Shown here one piece after another: positions 15,486 to 23,224 of a DNA stretch of 64,000 nt. The stretch spans positions 1 through 64,000 of the forward strand of contig CAZKRM010000013.1 of assembly GCA_964555285.1 (NCBI GenBank). Reading direction: 5' to 3'. The translations under genes were made by a program, and so were the position numbers. Position 1 is the stretch's first letter. Each line of letters opens with the position of its first letter. Below the pieces are notes generated by a model that saw nothing but the letters and a program-made list of their open reading frames with translations, was not told the origin of the DNA and did not search any database. The DNA is from JBBIQV01 sp964555285 (GTDB lineage Bacteria > Nitrospirota > Nitrospiria > Nitrospirales > Nitrospiraceae).

Positions 15486-17165
15486 CTACTGCCGGATCTT
15501 CGCCCAGGCTTTCTGGTACTCCTCGAAGGAGTCCACTTCCATCCAGCCTTTGAAGATCGGGACGCAATTCACGGTGTGGCCGCAGTCGATCAGCTCTTGG
15601 ACCGCATCGGTGAAGGAGGCCTTGATGAAGCTGCCGGCTTCGTGAAAGCCCTGCGATGTGTATGTCTCCAGCGAGGCGCGGTAGCAGTCGCGGAAGGCCT
15701 TGATCCCCTTCTCGGAGAACATGGCCATGCCGATGAACTCGCCATGCGCCTGGTCGTGGGGCAGGTGCTGGCCGATCTTGAGGATACGATTGTCCTGCTC
15801 CGGCAGGACGAAGCGCGAGAGATAGCTTTTCCCCGGCGGCTCTTGCAACGTCACGAGGTCGGGGTTGATGGCGTTGGTACGTCCACGCCGGTGCTGCTGG
15901 TCGTACCAGGCCACATCGACGACCAGGGAAATATCCGCCGGACTCTTGAGCAGTTTTTCGAGCACGGCCATGTCGAAGATGATGTCGCCGTACAGCACGA
16001 TCGTCCGGCTCTTCATCTCGTTCTCGGCACAGAAGAGCGAGTGGAGCTCGCCGGTGTCTTCGTAGCGGTCGTTGTCGTAGTAGCGGATGTTGGGCAGCGT
16101 GATCACGTCCTTCTTATAGCCGCGGACGAGGGCGATCTCCTTGATGCTGCATTCGTTGAGCGCGGCGACTTGCCGTTCGAGAATCGTCTTGCCCTTGATG
16201 TCCAGTAGGCACTTCGGTTTGTCTTCGATCAGCGGCAACAATTGCTTCTCGAATCCCGCCGCCGCGATGATCGCCGTGATCTTCTCGCTCCCCACCGGCA
16301 GGAAGCGTTTCTCATCTTCCTCCATCTGCGGCACGCCGACGACCTCGTAAACCTCCTTGAGCTTGACGATCTGATCGTTCACCGAGCCGGGCCGCGTGTC
16401 CTTCTTGATGACGGCCAGGGCGTCGCGCATGGCCCGGATACTGGCGCGTACCATCTGATTGGCGTAGATCACGATTTTGAAGCCGGCGTCCTCCAATTCC
16501 GCCGCCGTGACTCCGTCGAAGATTGTCGGGACGACGACCAAGGGGACGCGGCCGGACCAGGCTTTCGCCACGGTTTTCAATTCGTCGAACGTCGGGGACT
16601 TGGAATGGATGAGCACCGCATCCGCGCCGGCCTCCGCGTAGGCCTCCGCGCGGGTCAGCGCTTCCTCCTGACCCCAGCCGGCGATCAACGCTTCCGTTCT
16701 CGCGATCACCATGAAGTCCGGAACCGTCTGCGCCGCCTTGGCGGCTTTGATCTTTCCGCAGTGTTCCTCAACCGGGATCAGCTCACGGCGGACGCCGGCG
16801 TAGAAGCTACAGCGTTTGGGGTAGACGTTGTCCTCGATGCAGATGGCGGCCACGCCGGCACGTTCCCGGTCATTGACCGTGCGCATGACGTTCAACGCGT
16901 TGCCGTAGCCGGTGTCGCAATCGGCGATGATCGGGATCGTAATGGCTTCAGCCATCCGGCGCTCGACGCCCAACTGTTCGCTGGAGTCGATGAAGCTGGC
17001 GTCGGGGATGCACTTGAGCGAAGCGGAAATCGCAAAGCCGCTGGCCCAGATGGCGTCGAAGCCGGCGCGCTCGATCAATTTCGCGCTCAGGGCATCGTGT
17101 GCCCCCACGGCTTTGATGAGACCGGGTCGGCGGAGCATTTCTCGCAATGTGGTGGCGGCATGCAT
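15486..17165 (-). CDS. aepX: Phosphoenolpyruvate mutase fused to a nucleotidyltransferase-like domain
   Basis: 559 residues. Residues 1-290 form an ICL/PEP-mutase barrel: metal-binding DCDTGYGN (81-88), E111 and R156 align with the known PEP mutase active site. The diagnostic EDK(x)5NS is here EDNVYPKRCS (111-120), so Lys becomes Asn and Asn becomes Cys. From about 305 there is a nucleotidyltransferase fold (AIIAAAGFEKQLLPL, PKCLLDI, then VLYGDIIFD), but the glycine-rich loop lacks the usual GxGxR. The expected reaction is PEP to phosphonopyruvate, the entry to phosphonate synthesis. The enzymes for the next steps are encoded divergently from 18484. ATG 17165 is chosen because the -10 box at 17174-17179 overlaps the longer frame. 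Confidence 0.88.
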   Translation of the reverse strand: MHAATTLREMLRRPGLIKAVGAHDALSAKLIERAGFDAIWASGFAISASLKCIPDASFIDSSEQLGVERRMAEAITIPIIADCDTGYGNALNVMRTVNDRERAGVAAICIEDNVYPKRCSFYAGVRRELIPVEEHCGKIKAAKAAQTVPDFMVIARTEALIAGWGQEEALTRAEAYAEAGADAVLIHSKSPTFDELKTVAKAWSGRVPLVVVPTIFDGVTAAELEDAGFKIVIYANQMVRASIRAMRDALAVIKKDTRPGSVNDQIVKLKEVYEVVGVPQMEEDEKRFLPVGSEKITAIIAAAGFEKQLLPLIEDKPKCLLDIKGKTILERQVAALNECSIKEIALVRGYKKDVITLPNIRYYDNDRYEDTGELHSLFCAENEMKSRTIVLYGDIIFDMAVLEKLLKSPADISLVVDVAWYDQQHRRGRTNAINPDLVTLQEPPGKSYLSRFVLPEQDNRILKIGQHLPHDQAHGEFIGMAMFSEKGIKAFRDCYRASLETYTSQGFHEAGSFIKASFTDAVQELIDCGHTVNCVPIFKGWMEVDSFEEYQKAWAKIRQ

Positions 17166-17173
17166 AGGTGCGC

Positions 17174-17202
17174 ATGATGCGAAAGAGGACGGCACTTGTC
17201 AA
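17174..17202 (-). promoter_or_regulatory. Candidate promoter for aepX, leaderless
   Basis: On the minus strand, TTGACA (17202-17197), a 17-base spacer and CATCAT (17179-17174). Transcription would start around 17167, next to the ATG at 17165, giving a leaderless mRNA. Confidence 0.45.
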
Positions 17203-17232
17203 CGAAAAGTTTTCCGGTGGAGCGAGCGGACC

Positions 17233-17787
17233 TTAGTAGGTCGCGCCGCCGAGATCGAGGTCCGGAGTCATGCCGTCGGAAAATTTCGAGGCCAGGGTGC
17301 TGCTTTCAAAGAAGATCACCCCTCGATCCGTGCGGGCTTCGTAGGCCACGTTGATTTCGCTTTCCTCCCCGTGCCAGTTGAGCTGCTCCGTGGCTCCCCC
17401 TGCCATCGGCCCCGGCGTGCGATCGAGCGGTCCGTACTTGGATTGGAAGTAGGCGACGATTTGCCGGTGCGTCTCTTTCCCATGATAGCGAATCGTGACT
17501 CTGGCGAACTGTCCGTTGACGGTCAGAAACCGCATGGAGTCCACCCTCGCAGGACCGAGCGAGGGCGGGCCTTGCTGGAGTTCGTAGCCTTTCACGCGCG
17601 GGCCCTCTTCCACCAGAGCGAAGTCGGCTGTTTCGGAAAAGGCCGCGCCCCAGGGAATGCCCTCGAATCCTTTTGGATCGTTCACCATGGGAACGGCGAG
17701 GACCAAGGGCGCAGGCAGCGAGCACACACCTATTGCCGCACTCGCGAGCAGGAGGAGCAGCAGAGGTCGTGAGAGCGTTCGGCGCAT
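17233..17787 (-). CDS. Secreted protein, paralogue of the preceding gene
   Basis: A 184-residue exported protein. The signal peptide has a hydrophobic core (PLLLLLLASAAIGVCSL) and a probable cleavage site before VPMVNDPKGF. The mature part shares MVNDPKGFxxIPWG, a VDSMxFxTVNGQFARVTIRY block and a QLNWHGxESEINVAYEA/RGVIFF ending with its neighbour, so the two arose by duplication. ATG 17787 lies one base beyond the neighbour's stop, indicating coupled translation. The frame extends to 17877 inside the neighbour and is ignored. Function is unknown. Confidence 0.75.
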   Translation of the reverse strand: MRRTLSRPLLLLLLASAAIGVCSLPAPLVLAVPMVNDPKGFEGIPWGAAFSETADFALVEEGPRVKGYELQQGPPSLGPARVDSMRFLTVNGQFARVTIRYHGKETHRQIVAYFQSKYGPLDRTPGPMAGGATEQLNWHGEESEINVAYEARTDRGVIFFESSTLASKFSDGMTPDLDLGGATY

Positions 17788-17788
17788 G

Positions 17789-18334
17789 TCAGTCCGCTGA
17801 GTCTGCCATAAAGTCGTTGAATCGCGGTGCAAGGGTCCGGCTGTTGAAGAAAATAAACCCCCGCTCGCCATAGGCATCGTAGGTGAGATTGATCTCGGTA
17901 TCCGTCCCGTGCCAGTTAAATTGTTGCTTCAACCCGCGCATGGTTTGGCCCGGAGCCCGTTCCTGGACCCCGAAGGTGCGTTCGAGGTACGTCATGATCC
18001 GCCCGTGGGTGTGCTCGCCTCGATACCGAATCGTGACCCGCGCGAACTGTCCGTTGACCGTCGAAAATACCATGCTGTCCATCTCCGTCTCGGCAAAGTG
18101 CGACGGGCCGTTCTTCAATTGATATTCGTTAATATGCGGCCCCGCCCGCGCGAGGGTCAAGTTCTGCTGGTTCGCGAGCGACGTGCCCCAGGGAATGTTC
18201 TGGAATCCCTTGGGGTCGTTGACCATCGTCACGGCGTTCGCCGTCGACGCAGCGGCGAGTAGGACAGAAAGAACCATGATCGGGAGAGTCATGGTTCGCA
18301 GGTCGGTGTGCGGTGAGACACGGGAGGATGGCAT
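17789..18334 (-). CDS. Secreted protein, NDPKGF/PWG family
   Basis: 181 residues with an N-terminal signal sequence (IMVLSVLLAAASTANA, cleavage probably after ANA) and a mature domain starting VTMVNDPKGFQNIPWGTSL. It shares about half of its residues by eye with the downstream gene at 17233-17787. ATG 18334 has a ggag-type ribosome site about ten bases upstream; the frame to 18502 would cross the divergent promoter region. The pair sits between aepX and the divergent phosphonate operon, but nothing in the sequence ties them to phosphonate chemistry. Confidence 0.75.
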   Translation of the reverse strand: MPSSRVSPHTDLRTMTLPIMVLSVLLAAASTANAVTMVNDPKGFQNIPWGTSLANQQNLTLARAGPHINEYQLKNGPSHFAETEMDSMVFSTVNGQFARVTIRYRGEHTHGRIMTYLERTFGVQERAPGQTMRGLKQQFNWHGTDTEINLTYDAYGERGFIFFNSRTLAPRFNDFMADSAD

Positions 18335-18401
18335 TGTCCGGCTCTCCTCGTGCGCGTCACGGTAACATGGTCGTGTGCCCGAGGCAACCGCCGTCCTTGT
18401 G

Positions 18402-18430
18402 TTGTGAATGCCTTGGTGCTTGGCTATAAT
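18402..18430 (+). promoter_or_regulatory. Candidate promoter of the phosphonate operon
   Basis: TTGTGA (18402-18407), a 17-base spacer and a perfect TATAAT (18425-18430). The predicted start near 18437 leaves a leader of about 47 bases before ATG 18484. Confidence 0.6.
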
Positions 18431-18483
18431 GCGGCGCTTCTCGGCGTGCGGGTTGCGCGGAATCTCCCGCAGGATGTGAGCGC

Positions 18484-18981
18484 ATGATTGAAAGCGATGC
18501 ATTTGTACAGGCGCTCCAAGATATGGGCGTCGACTTCTTCACCGGCGTGCCGGACTCCATCTTGGGCGGCATCATCGAGGAGCTGATGGAGCGGCGCCTC
18601 TATACGCCGGCCGTGCGGGAAGATGAAGCGGTCGCGATGGCGGCCGGCGCGTATATGGCCGGCAAGGTTCCCGCGGTCCTCATGCAGAACTCCGGGCTCG
18701 GGACGTCGCTCAATGCCCTGATCTCGCTGAACCTGATCTATCGGCAACCCTGCATCTTGATCGTGTCCTGGCGGGGCTTCCAAGGGAACGATGCGCCGGA
18801 ACATCTTGTGATGGGCCAGACGATGACCCAGCTCCTCGATACGGTGCGGATTCCCCATCGGACGCTGTCCGAGAAGACCGTCGTCGACGATCTCACATGG
18901 GCAGGTGAGACATTCATGAAGCAGCGCATTCCGCTCGCGCTGCTGATCCAGAAAGGCGTCGTGAAGGGGCAGCATCCGTGA
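18484..18981 (+). CDS. Phosphonopyruvate (or sulfopyruvate) decarboxylase, alpha subunit
   Basis: 165 residues, matching the N-terminal pyrimidine-binding half of thiamine-diphosphate decarboxylases. FFTGVPDSILGGII is typical of phosphonopyruvate and sulfopyruvate decarboxylases, and REDEAVAMAAGAYMAG carries the glutamate that activates the cofactor. With the beta subunit encoded at 19158 it would convert phosphonopyruvate to phosphonoacetaldehyde, which pulls the unfavourable PEP mutase reaction forward. Split subunits are better known from archaeal sulfopyruvate decarboxylase (ComDE); the context of PEP mutase and AEP transaminase argues for phosphonopyruvate. Confidence 0.82.
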   Translation: MIESDAFVQALQDMGVDFFTGVPDSILGGIIEELMERRLYTPAVREDEAVAMAAGAYMAGKVPAVLMQNSGLGTSLNALISLNLIYRQPCILIVSWRGFQGNDAPEHLVMGQTMTQLLDTVRIPHRTLSEKTVVDDLTWAGETFMKQRIPLALLIQKGVVKGQHP

Positions 18982-18992
18982 AGGCGCGTGAA

Positions 18993-19142
18993 GCGTGTTT
19001 CTAGTTGAAAGTTTCAGGTTTCTAGTTTCAGGTTTTTAGTTTTTGGTTCAACTTGAAACATGCAACTTGAAACTAGAAACTTGCAACCCGACACTTCGCC
19101 GGCGAACGACGAGACCCGAACGACGAGACCCGAACGATGAGA
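18993..19142. repeat. Inverted and tandem word repeats between the decarboxylase subunits
   Basis: The word gtttctagtttcag and variants is reiterated at about 18996-19042, and its complement (cttgaaactagaaac) follows at about 19066-19084, so a long imperfect stem can form. Three copies of a 14-base unit resembling gaacgacgagaccc follow up to about 19145. This interrupts two genes that would normally be adjacent or fused. Confidence 0.75.
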
Positions 19143-19157
19143 CCCGAAGAAGGGACC

Positions 19158-19715
19158 ATGCAGAGCCGGGCACAGGCGATAGAGGCGGTGCTCGGACTCC
19201 TGACCGATCAGCCGGTGATCGTCTGCAACGGCTTTTCTTCGCGCGAAGTCTACAAGATCGCCGATCGCCCGACGCATTTTTACATGATCGGGTCGATGGG
19301 TGTGGCCGCGGCCATCGGGTTGGGCGTGGCACTTTCGAAACCGAACAAGAAGGTCGTGGTGTTCGACGGCGACGGGAACGTCCTGATGGGGATGGGGACC
19401 TTGGCGACCGTGGGAGCGATGCGGCCTAAGAACTTCATCCATCTGGTCTTCGATAATGAGGTCTATGGCAGCACGGGCAATCAGCCGACGATCTCCAACG
19501 TGGTGCGCCTCGAACAAGTCGCCAAGGCGGCCGGCTACGTCAATGTGGAGCGGGTGCGCGAGCGTGAAGATGTGGTGTACGAGTTCAAAGACATGCTGAA
19601 GAAGGACGGTCCTAGCATGCTGCTCATCAAAGTCAATGAGCTGGTCGAGGACGTGGGCCGTGTGATGCTGGAACCGCCGGAGATTACGAAACGTTTTATG
19701 AAGGCGATAGAGTGA
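19158..19715 (+). CDS. Phosphonopyruvate (or sulfopyruvate) decarboxylase, beta subunit
   Basis: 185 residues, matching the C-terminal thiamine-diphosphate-binding half of the decarboxylase. IGSMGVAAAIGLGVAL leads to the cofactor and magnesium motif GDGNVLMGMGTLATVG, followed by FDNEVYGSTGNQ. ATG 19158 has an agaaggg ribosome site; ATG 19137 is also in frame but lies in the repeat. It pairs with the product of 18484-18981. Together they are about the size of a one-piece phosphonopyruvate decarboxylase. Confidence 0.83.
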   Translation: MQSRAQAIEAVLGLLTDQPVIVCNGFSSREVYKIADRPTHFYMIGSMGVAAAIGLGVALSKPNKKVVVFDGDGNVLMGMGTLATVGAMRPKNFIHLVFDNEVYGSTGNQPTISNVVRLEQVAKAAGYVNVERVREREDVVYEFKDMLKKDGPSMLLIKVNELVEDVGRVMLEPPEITKRFMKAIE

Positions 19716-19716
19716 G

Positions 19717-19814
19717 GAAGGCAGGGACCGGACTGTTCCTATGCTCCCGGAGCCCGCACCTCGGAAGGTGCTCGCTCGACGGCCGCAGTGGGGAACAGTC
19801 CAGTCCCTGCCTTC
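19717..19814. repeat. 23-bp inverted repeat with internal hairpin between two operon genes
   Basis: Arms at 19717-19739 and 19792-19814 pair at 22 of 23 positions (the odd pair is a G-U type). The 52-base loop holds a second hairpin, GCACCT/AGGTGC at 19756-19771 with a 4-base loop. There is no U-run, so it is not a simple terminator. It looks like a REP- or MITE-like mobile palindrome inserted in the operon. Confidence 0.8.
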
Positions 19815-19862
19815 GCGGCCTGTCCAGCATCAGAGAGTGAAAGAGTGAGGGGGGGGGGAAAG

Positions 19863-20957
19863 ATGATTCTATTGAACCCCGGGCCGGTGAACGTCAGCGA
19901 ACGCGTGCGGCAGGCGCTGCACCGGCCGGATATCTGCCACCGCGAATCGGAGTTCACGGAACTTCTGCACGGGATTCAACGAAAGCTGCTGACAGCCTTC
20001 GTGCCGGGTGCGGAGGCCGATTACGTGGCGGTGGTCTTGACCGGTTCGGGCACGGCGGCCGTGGAGGCCGCCATCATGTCCTCGCTGCCGATCGGCAAGC
20101 GCATGCTCGTGATCAACAACGGCATCTATGGCGAGCGGATGTCCGCCATGATCGGCCTGCACCGGTTGGGAACTTCTGAGTTCAAGCTGGACTGGGGAAC
20201 CAGGCCGGACCCGGAACGGCTCCAGCTCGCGTTGCGTCAGCATCCGGAGGTGCAGGCGGTCGGGATGGTGCATCACGAGACGACGACCGGCCTGATCAAT
20301 CCGGTCAAGGAGATCGCCGAAGTGGTGGATAGCCAGAACCGTGTGTTCGTGCTGGATTCGGTCAGCGGGCTGGGCGGCGAGGCGATCGATATTGCCGGGC
20401 CGCATGTCTATATGGTGGCGGGGACGGCTGGTAAGTGCATCCAGGGGTTCCCCGGCGTGTCCTTTGTGTTGGTCCGCAAGGGCTTTGTCGAGCGGATGAA
20501 GACCTATCCCAAACGGTCGATCTACCTCCACCTCACCCATTATATTGACGATCAGGGGAACGGGACGATTCCCTTCACCCCGGCCGTGCAGGTCTACTAT
20601 GCCTTCGATGAGGCGCTCAACGAGCTCTTGGAGGAGGGCGTCGCGAATCGCCAGAAGCGCTATAAGAAAACGGCATCGTTGATCCGCCAACGGATGAATG
20701 TGCTGGGGCTCAAGGCAGTCCTTACCCCGGAGCTACAGTCCAACACGATCACCTCCTACTATCTGCCCGCTGGGCTGAGCTATGAGACGCTGCACGATCA
20801 ACTCAAAGAAAAGGGCTATGTGATCTATGCCGGGCAGGGGCAACTCGGTCAGAAAATCTTCCGCGTTGCCAACATGGGGGCGCTGACCGAACAACAGATT
20901 CACGGGTTCCTACAAGCCTTTGAACAGGTCCTCGAACGCGCTGCGGCCAGGACATGA
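19863..20957 (+). CDS. 2-aminoethylphosphonate-pyruvate transaminase family enzyme
   Basis: 364 residues, a class V PLP-dependent aminotransferase of the PhnW/AepT group. It begins ILLNPGPVNVSERVRQAL, has HHETTTGLINPVKEI in the middle, VLDSVSGLGGEAIDI for the PLP pyridine contact, and the lysine in GTAGKCIQGFPG matching the PhnW KCIQG site. Here it is expected to run in the biosynthetic direction, making 2-aminoethylphosphonate from phosphonoacetaldehyde. ATG 19863 follows a G-rich ribosome site; the longer frame from 19788 reads through the palindrome. Its stop overlaps the next gene by four bases. Confidence 0.88.
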   Translation: MILLNPGPVNVSERVRQALHRPDICHRESEFTELLHGIQRKLLTAFVPGAEADYVAVVLTGSGTAAVEAAIMSSLPIGKRMLVINNGIYGERMSAMIGLHRLGTSEFKLDWGTRPDPERLQLALRQHPEVQAVGMVHHETTTGLINPVKEIAEVVDSQNRVFVLDSVSGLGGEAIDIAGPHVYMVAGTAGKCIQGFPGVSFVLVRKGFVERMKTYPKRSIYLHLTHYIDDQGNGTIPFTPAVQVYYAFDEALNELLEEGVANRQKRYKKTASLIRQRMNVLGLKAVLTPELQSNTITSYYLPAGLSYETLHDQLKEKGYVIYAGQGQLGQKIFRVANMGALTEQQIHGFLQAFEQVLERAAART

Positions 20958-21673
20958 AAGCCGTCATTCTCGCGGCTGGGGTCGGAAAACGACTCTGGCC
21001 CATCACGCAACACACACCCAAGTGCCTGATCGAATTCGGGGGGCGTTCGCTGCTCCACCGGTATCTGGAGACGCTGGCGAGCCTCGGGGTCCGGCGGGCG
21101 ACCCTCATCGTCGGCTACAAGCAGGAGATGATTCGGGCGGCGGTGGCCGGACATGCCTGTGGCGTCTCGGTGGAGTATCTCGTCAACGAGCAGTTCCACC
21201 GGGGCAGCATCTCGTCCTTGTGGATCGCGCGGCCGGCGCTGGATGACGATGTCGTCATCATGGATGCGGACGTGTTGTTCCATCGGGACATCCTTCGCCG
21301 TTTGGTCTACTCGTCCTCGCCGAATTGTTTGTTGATGGATGATACGGTCGCGCAGCAGGGCGAAGAGTGCATGGTGGTGGTGCAGGGCGGGCGCGTGATC
21401 GCGCTGACGAAAAAGCTGCCGTTGCGATATGATTATGCCGGTGAGGGTGTGGGGTTTCTGAAAGTCCGGCATGCCGATACGCCGGCATTGGTGCAGTCGC
21501 TGAAGGGGTATGTTGATCGTGACCTGTGGAATATGGAATATGAGGATGGGCTGCTCGAATTCTTCGGTCAGGTGAACGTAGGACATGAAAAGATCGGCGG
21601 CCTGCCATGGACGGAGATCGATTTTCCGGAAGACGTCACGCGCGCCGAGCGCGACATTCTGCCGAAACTGTAA
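20954..21673 (+). CDS. Nucleotidyltransferase, probable CTP:phosphonoalkyl cytidylyltransferase (PntC/LicC type)
   Basis: 239 residues with an intact nucleotidyltransferase signature: VILAAGVGKRLWPITQHTPKCLIEF at the N-terminus and the metal aspartates in VVIMDADVLFH. The length and motif order fit LicC-like cytidylyltransferases and PntC, which makes CMP-aminoethylphosphonate. Start and stop are shared with the transaminase (ATGA overlap), which in Treponema PntC is fused to the same activity, so AEP is the likely substrate. The specificity is inferred from context. This is the best candidate for the active cytidylyltransferase of the cluster. Confidence 0.8.
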   Translation: MKAVILAAGVGKRLWPITQHTPKCLIEFGGRSLLHRYLETLASLGVRRATLIVGYKQEMIRAAVAGHACGVSVEYLVNEQFHRGSISSLWIARPALDDDVVIMDADVLFHRDILRRLVYSSSPNCLLMDDTVAQQGEECMVVVQGGRVIALTKKLPLRYDYAGEGVGFLKVRHADTPALVQSLKGYVDRDLWNMEYEDGLLEFFGQVNVGHEKIGGLPWTEIDFPEDVTRAERDILPKL

Positions 21674-21697
21674 GTGCGTTGTTGTTGAAGCGTCGTG

Positions 21698-21735
21698 CGT
21701 GAAGCGCTGACCGGTCTGACGAGAGACGCTTCACG
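21698..21735. repeat. Short inverted repeat in the gap between nucleotidyltransferase genes
   Basis: Cgtgaagcg at 21698-21706 faces cgcttcacg at 21727-21735, with agagacga words repeated afterward to about 21755. Another reiterated-word gap. Confidence 0.65.
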
Positions 21736-21757
21736 AGAGACGAAAGACGAGACAAAG

Positions 21758-23218
21758 ATGAGCGAGAGCCTCATTCAAAAGCAGGCCGATCTGCAGGGTT
21801 TGAGCACGGCGATTCTGTTGCCGTCGGTTGGGCTGTTCACGGGGCGCGGCGGCGACGGCATGACGACTATCGGCCCGCTGACGAATGTCGGCGGGGTGAG
21901 CCTCTTCCAACGGGCGGTCTTGACCCTGCAACGCGCCGGTATTCGCCAGCTCATGGTCCTGGCCGGTCCTGAAGCGGAAGCGTTGAAGCACACCTTGAGC
22001 AAAGGGTCGCGCGTGACGATTCCCGTGCGCTGGATGCCGATCCGGGAATTCCCACTCGAAGATCATCGCACGTGGGAAGCGTTGGCGGCGGAGGTGCACG
22101 GGTTCTGTCTCATCGCCGGGGTCGAGGCGGTGTTCTCGCGCGGCTTGATCGAGCATCTCCGCCAAATCGTTCAGGACGGCCGCGCTGTTGTGGTGGCCCG
22201 TCAGGGTCAGCAAGGCGTGCGGCCAGTGGGGCGACGCAATCCCACCGTGCAGTTCGATGGAGAGCGGCTGGTCGCCTTCCACAATCAAACAGGACACGAA
22301 ACGAGTCAAATTGCCGCCGACCTGGTGGTGCTGCCGGCCGGGATGATGGGTGCGACGAGTCAGCATAGCGGTGTGGGAGACATGACGGGCTCGATGCCGA
22401 TCCGGAAGTGGTTACAGCAAGCTGCCGGCGAGGGGCGGGTTCGAGTGGTTTCGACAACGACAGACCCAGCCCGGTGGTACTGCGACGTGCAGGATAGGAA
22501 TGATGTCAAGCTGGCCGAGCACCGGCTTTTTCAGTCGCTCAAGGGAGAGCTCGAAGGGTTCGTGGACCGCTACTTCAACCGCAAAGTCTCGCGGCTGTTC
22601 ACGAAGGTGTTTCTCCTGCTCGGGCTCTCGCCGAATGCCATTACGATGATGGCGACGGCGATCGGTTTGCTCGCAGCCGTAGGGTTTGGCTTCGGCACCT
22701 ACGCCGCGGGTCTCATCGCGGCGCTCTTGTTTCAGTTGGCGGCGGTCATCGACTGCTGCGATGGCGAGGTGGCGCGCTTGACGTTTAGTGAATCTCCATT
22801 CGGCGCCTGGCTCGACATCACGTTGGACAATGTCGTGCATATGGCGATCTTCGCTGGCATCGCGGCGGGGTCCTACCTGCGCGCAGCCGGCAGCGACGGT
22901 GCCGGGATTCCGCTCGCCTTGGGTGCGGCCGCGGTCCTGGGCAATGGGCTCTCCTTTGCGTTGGTCAATACAGCGCAGAAGATCAAGACCGAGCGCAGAT
23001 GGAAGACGCCGGTGAGCGCGGCCTGGTCGGACTTTATGTTGAAGAACGTGGCCAGCCGCGACTTCTCCGTGATCGTGCTCCTCTTTGCTCTGTTCGATAG
23101 GCTGGAGTGGTTCCTCTGGATAGCGGCCATCGGATCTGCGGTCTTTTCGGCAATCATGTTCTGGGTTATTCGGCCCTCCGCAGTCGCCCATCCGAATCCC
23201 TTGCAGGGCAGTTCGTAG
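21758..23218 (+). CDS. CDP-alcohol phosphotransferase with N-terminal nucleotidyltransferase-like domain
   Basis: 486 residues. Residues about 15-230 resemble a nucleotidyltransferase but have lost the normal loop (AILLPSVGLFTGRGGDG). From about 270 comes a membrane CDP-alcohol phosphotransferase domain with the full catalytic pattern D-x2-DG-x2-AR-x8-G-x3-D-x3-D in DCCDGEVARLTFSESPFGAW and LDITLD, surrounded by several membrane helices. The layout recalls archaeal IPCT/DIPPS enzymes of inositol phosphate synthesis. In this cluster it is expected to transfer the phosphonyl group of CMP-AEP to a lipid or polyol. ATG 21758 has a moderate upstream purine stretch; the frame to 21695 crosses repeats. 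Confidence 0.85.
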   Translation: MSESLIQKQADLQGLSTAILLPSVGLFTGRGGDGMTTIGPLTNVGGVSLFQRAVLTLQRAGIRQLMVLAGPEAEALKHTLSKGSRVTIPVRWMPIREFPLEDHRTWEALAAEVHGFCLIAGVEAVFSRGLIEHLRQIVQDGRAVVVARQGQQGVRPVGRRNPTVQFDGERLVAFHNQTGHETSQIAADLVVLPAGMMGATSQHSGVGDMTGSMPIRKWLQQAAGEGRVRVVSTTTDPARWYCDVQDRNDVKLAEHRLFQSLKGELEGFVDRYFNRKVSRLFTKVFLLLGLSPNAITMMATAIGLLAAVGFGFGTYAAGLIAALLFQLAAVIDCCDGEVARLTFSESPFGAWLDITLDNVVHMAIFAGIAAGSYLRAAGSDGAGIPLALGAAAVLGNGLSFALVNTAQKIKTERRWKTPVSAAWSDFMLKNVASRDFSVIVLLFALFDRLEWFLWIAAIGSAVFSAIMFWVIRPSAVAHPNPLQGSS

Positions 23219-23224
23219 ATCAGC

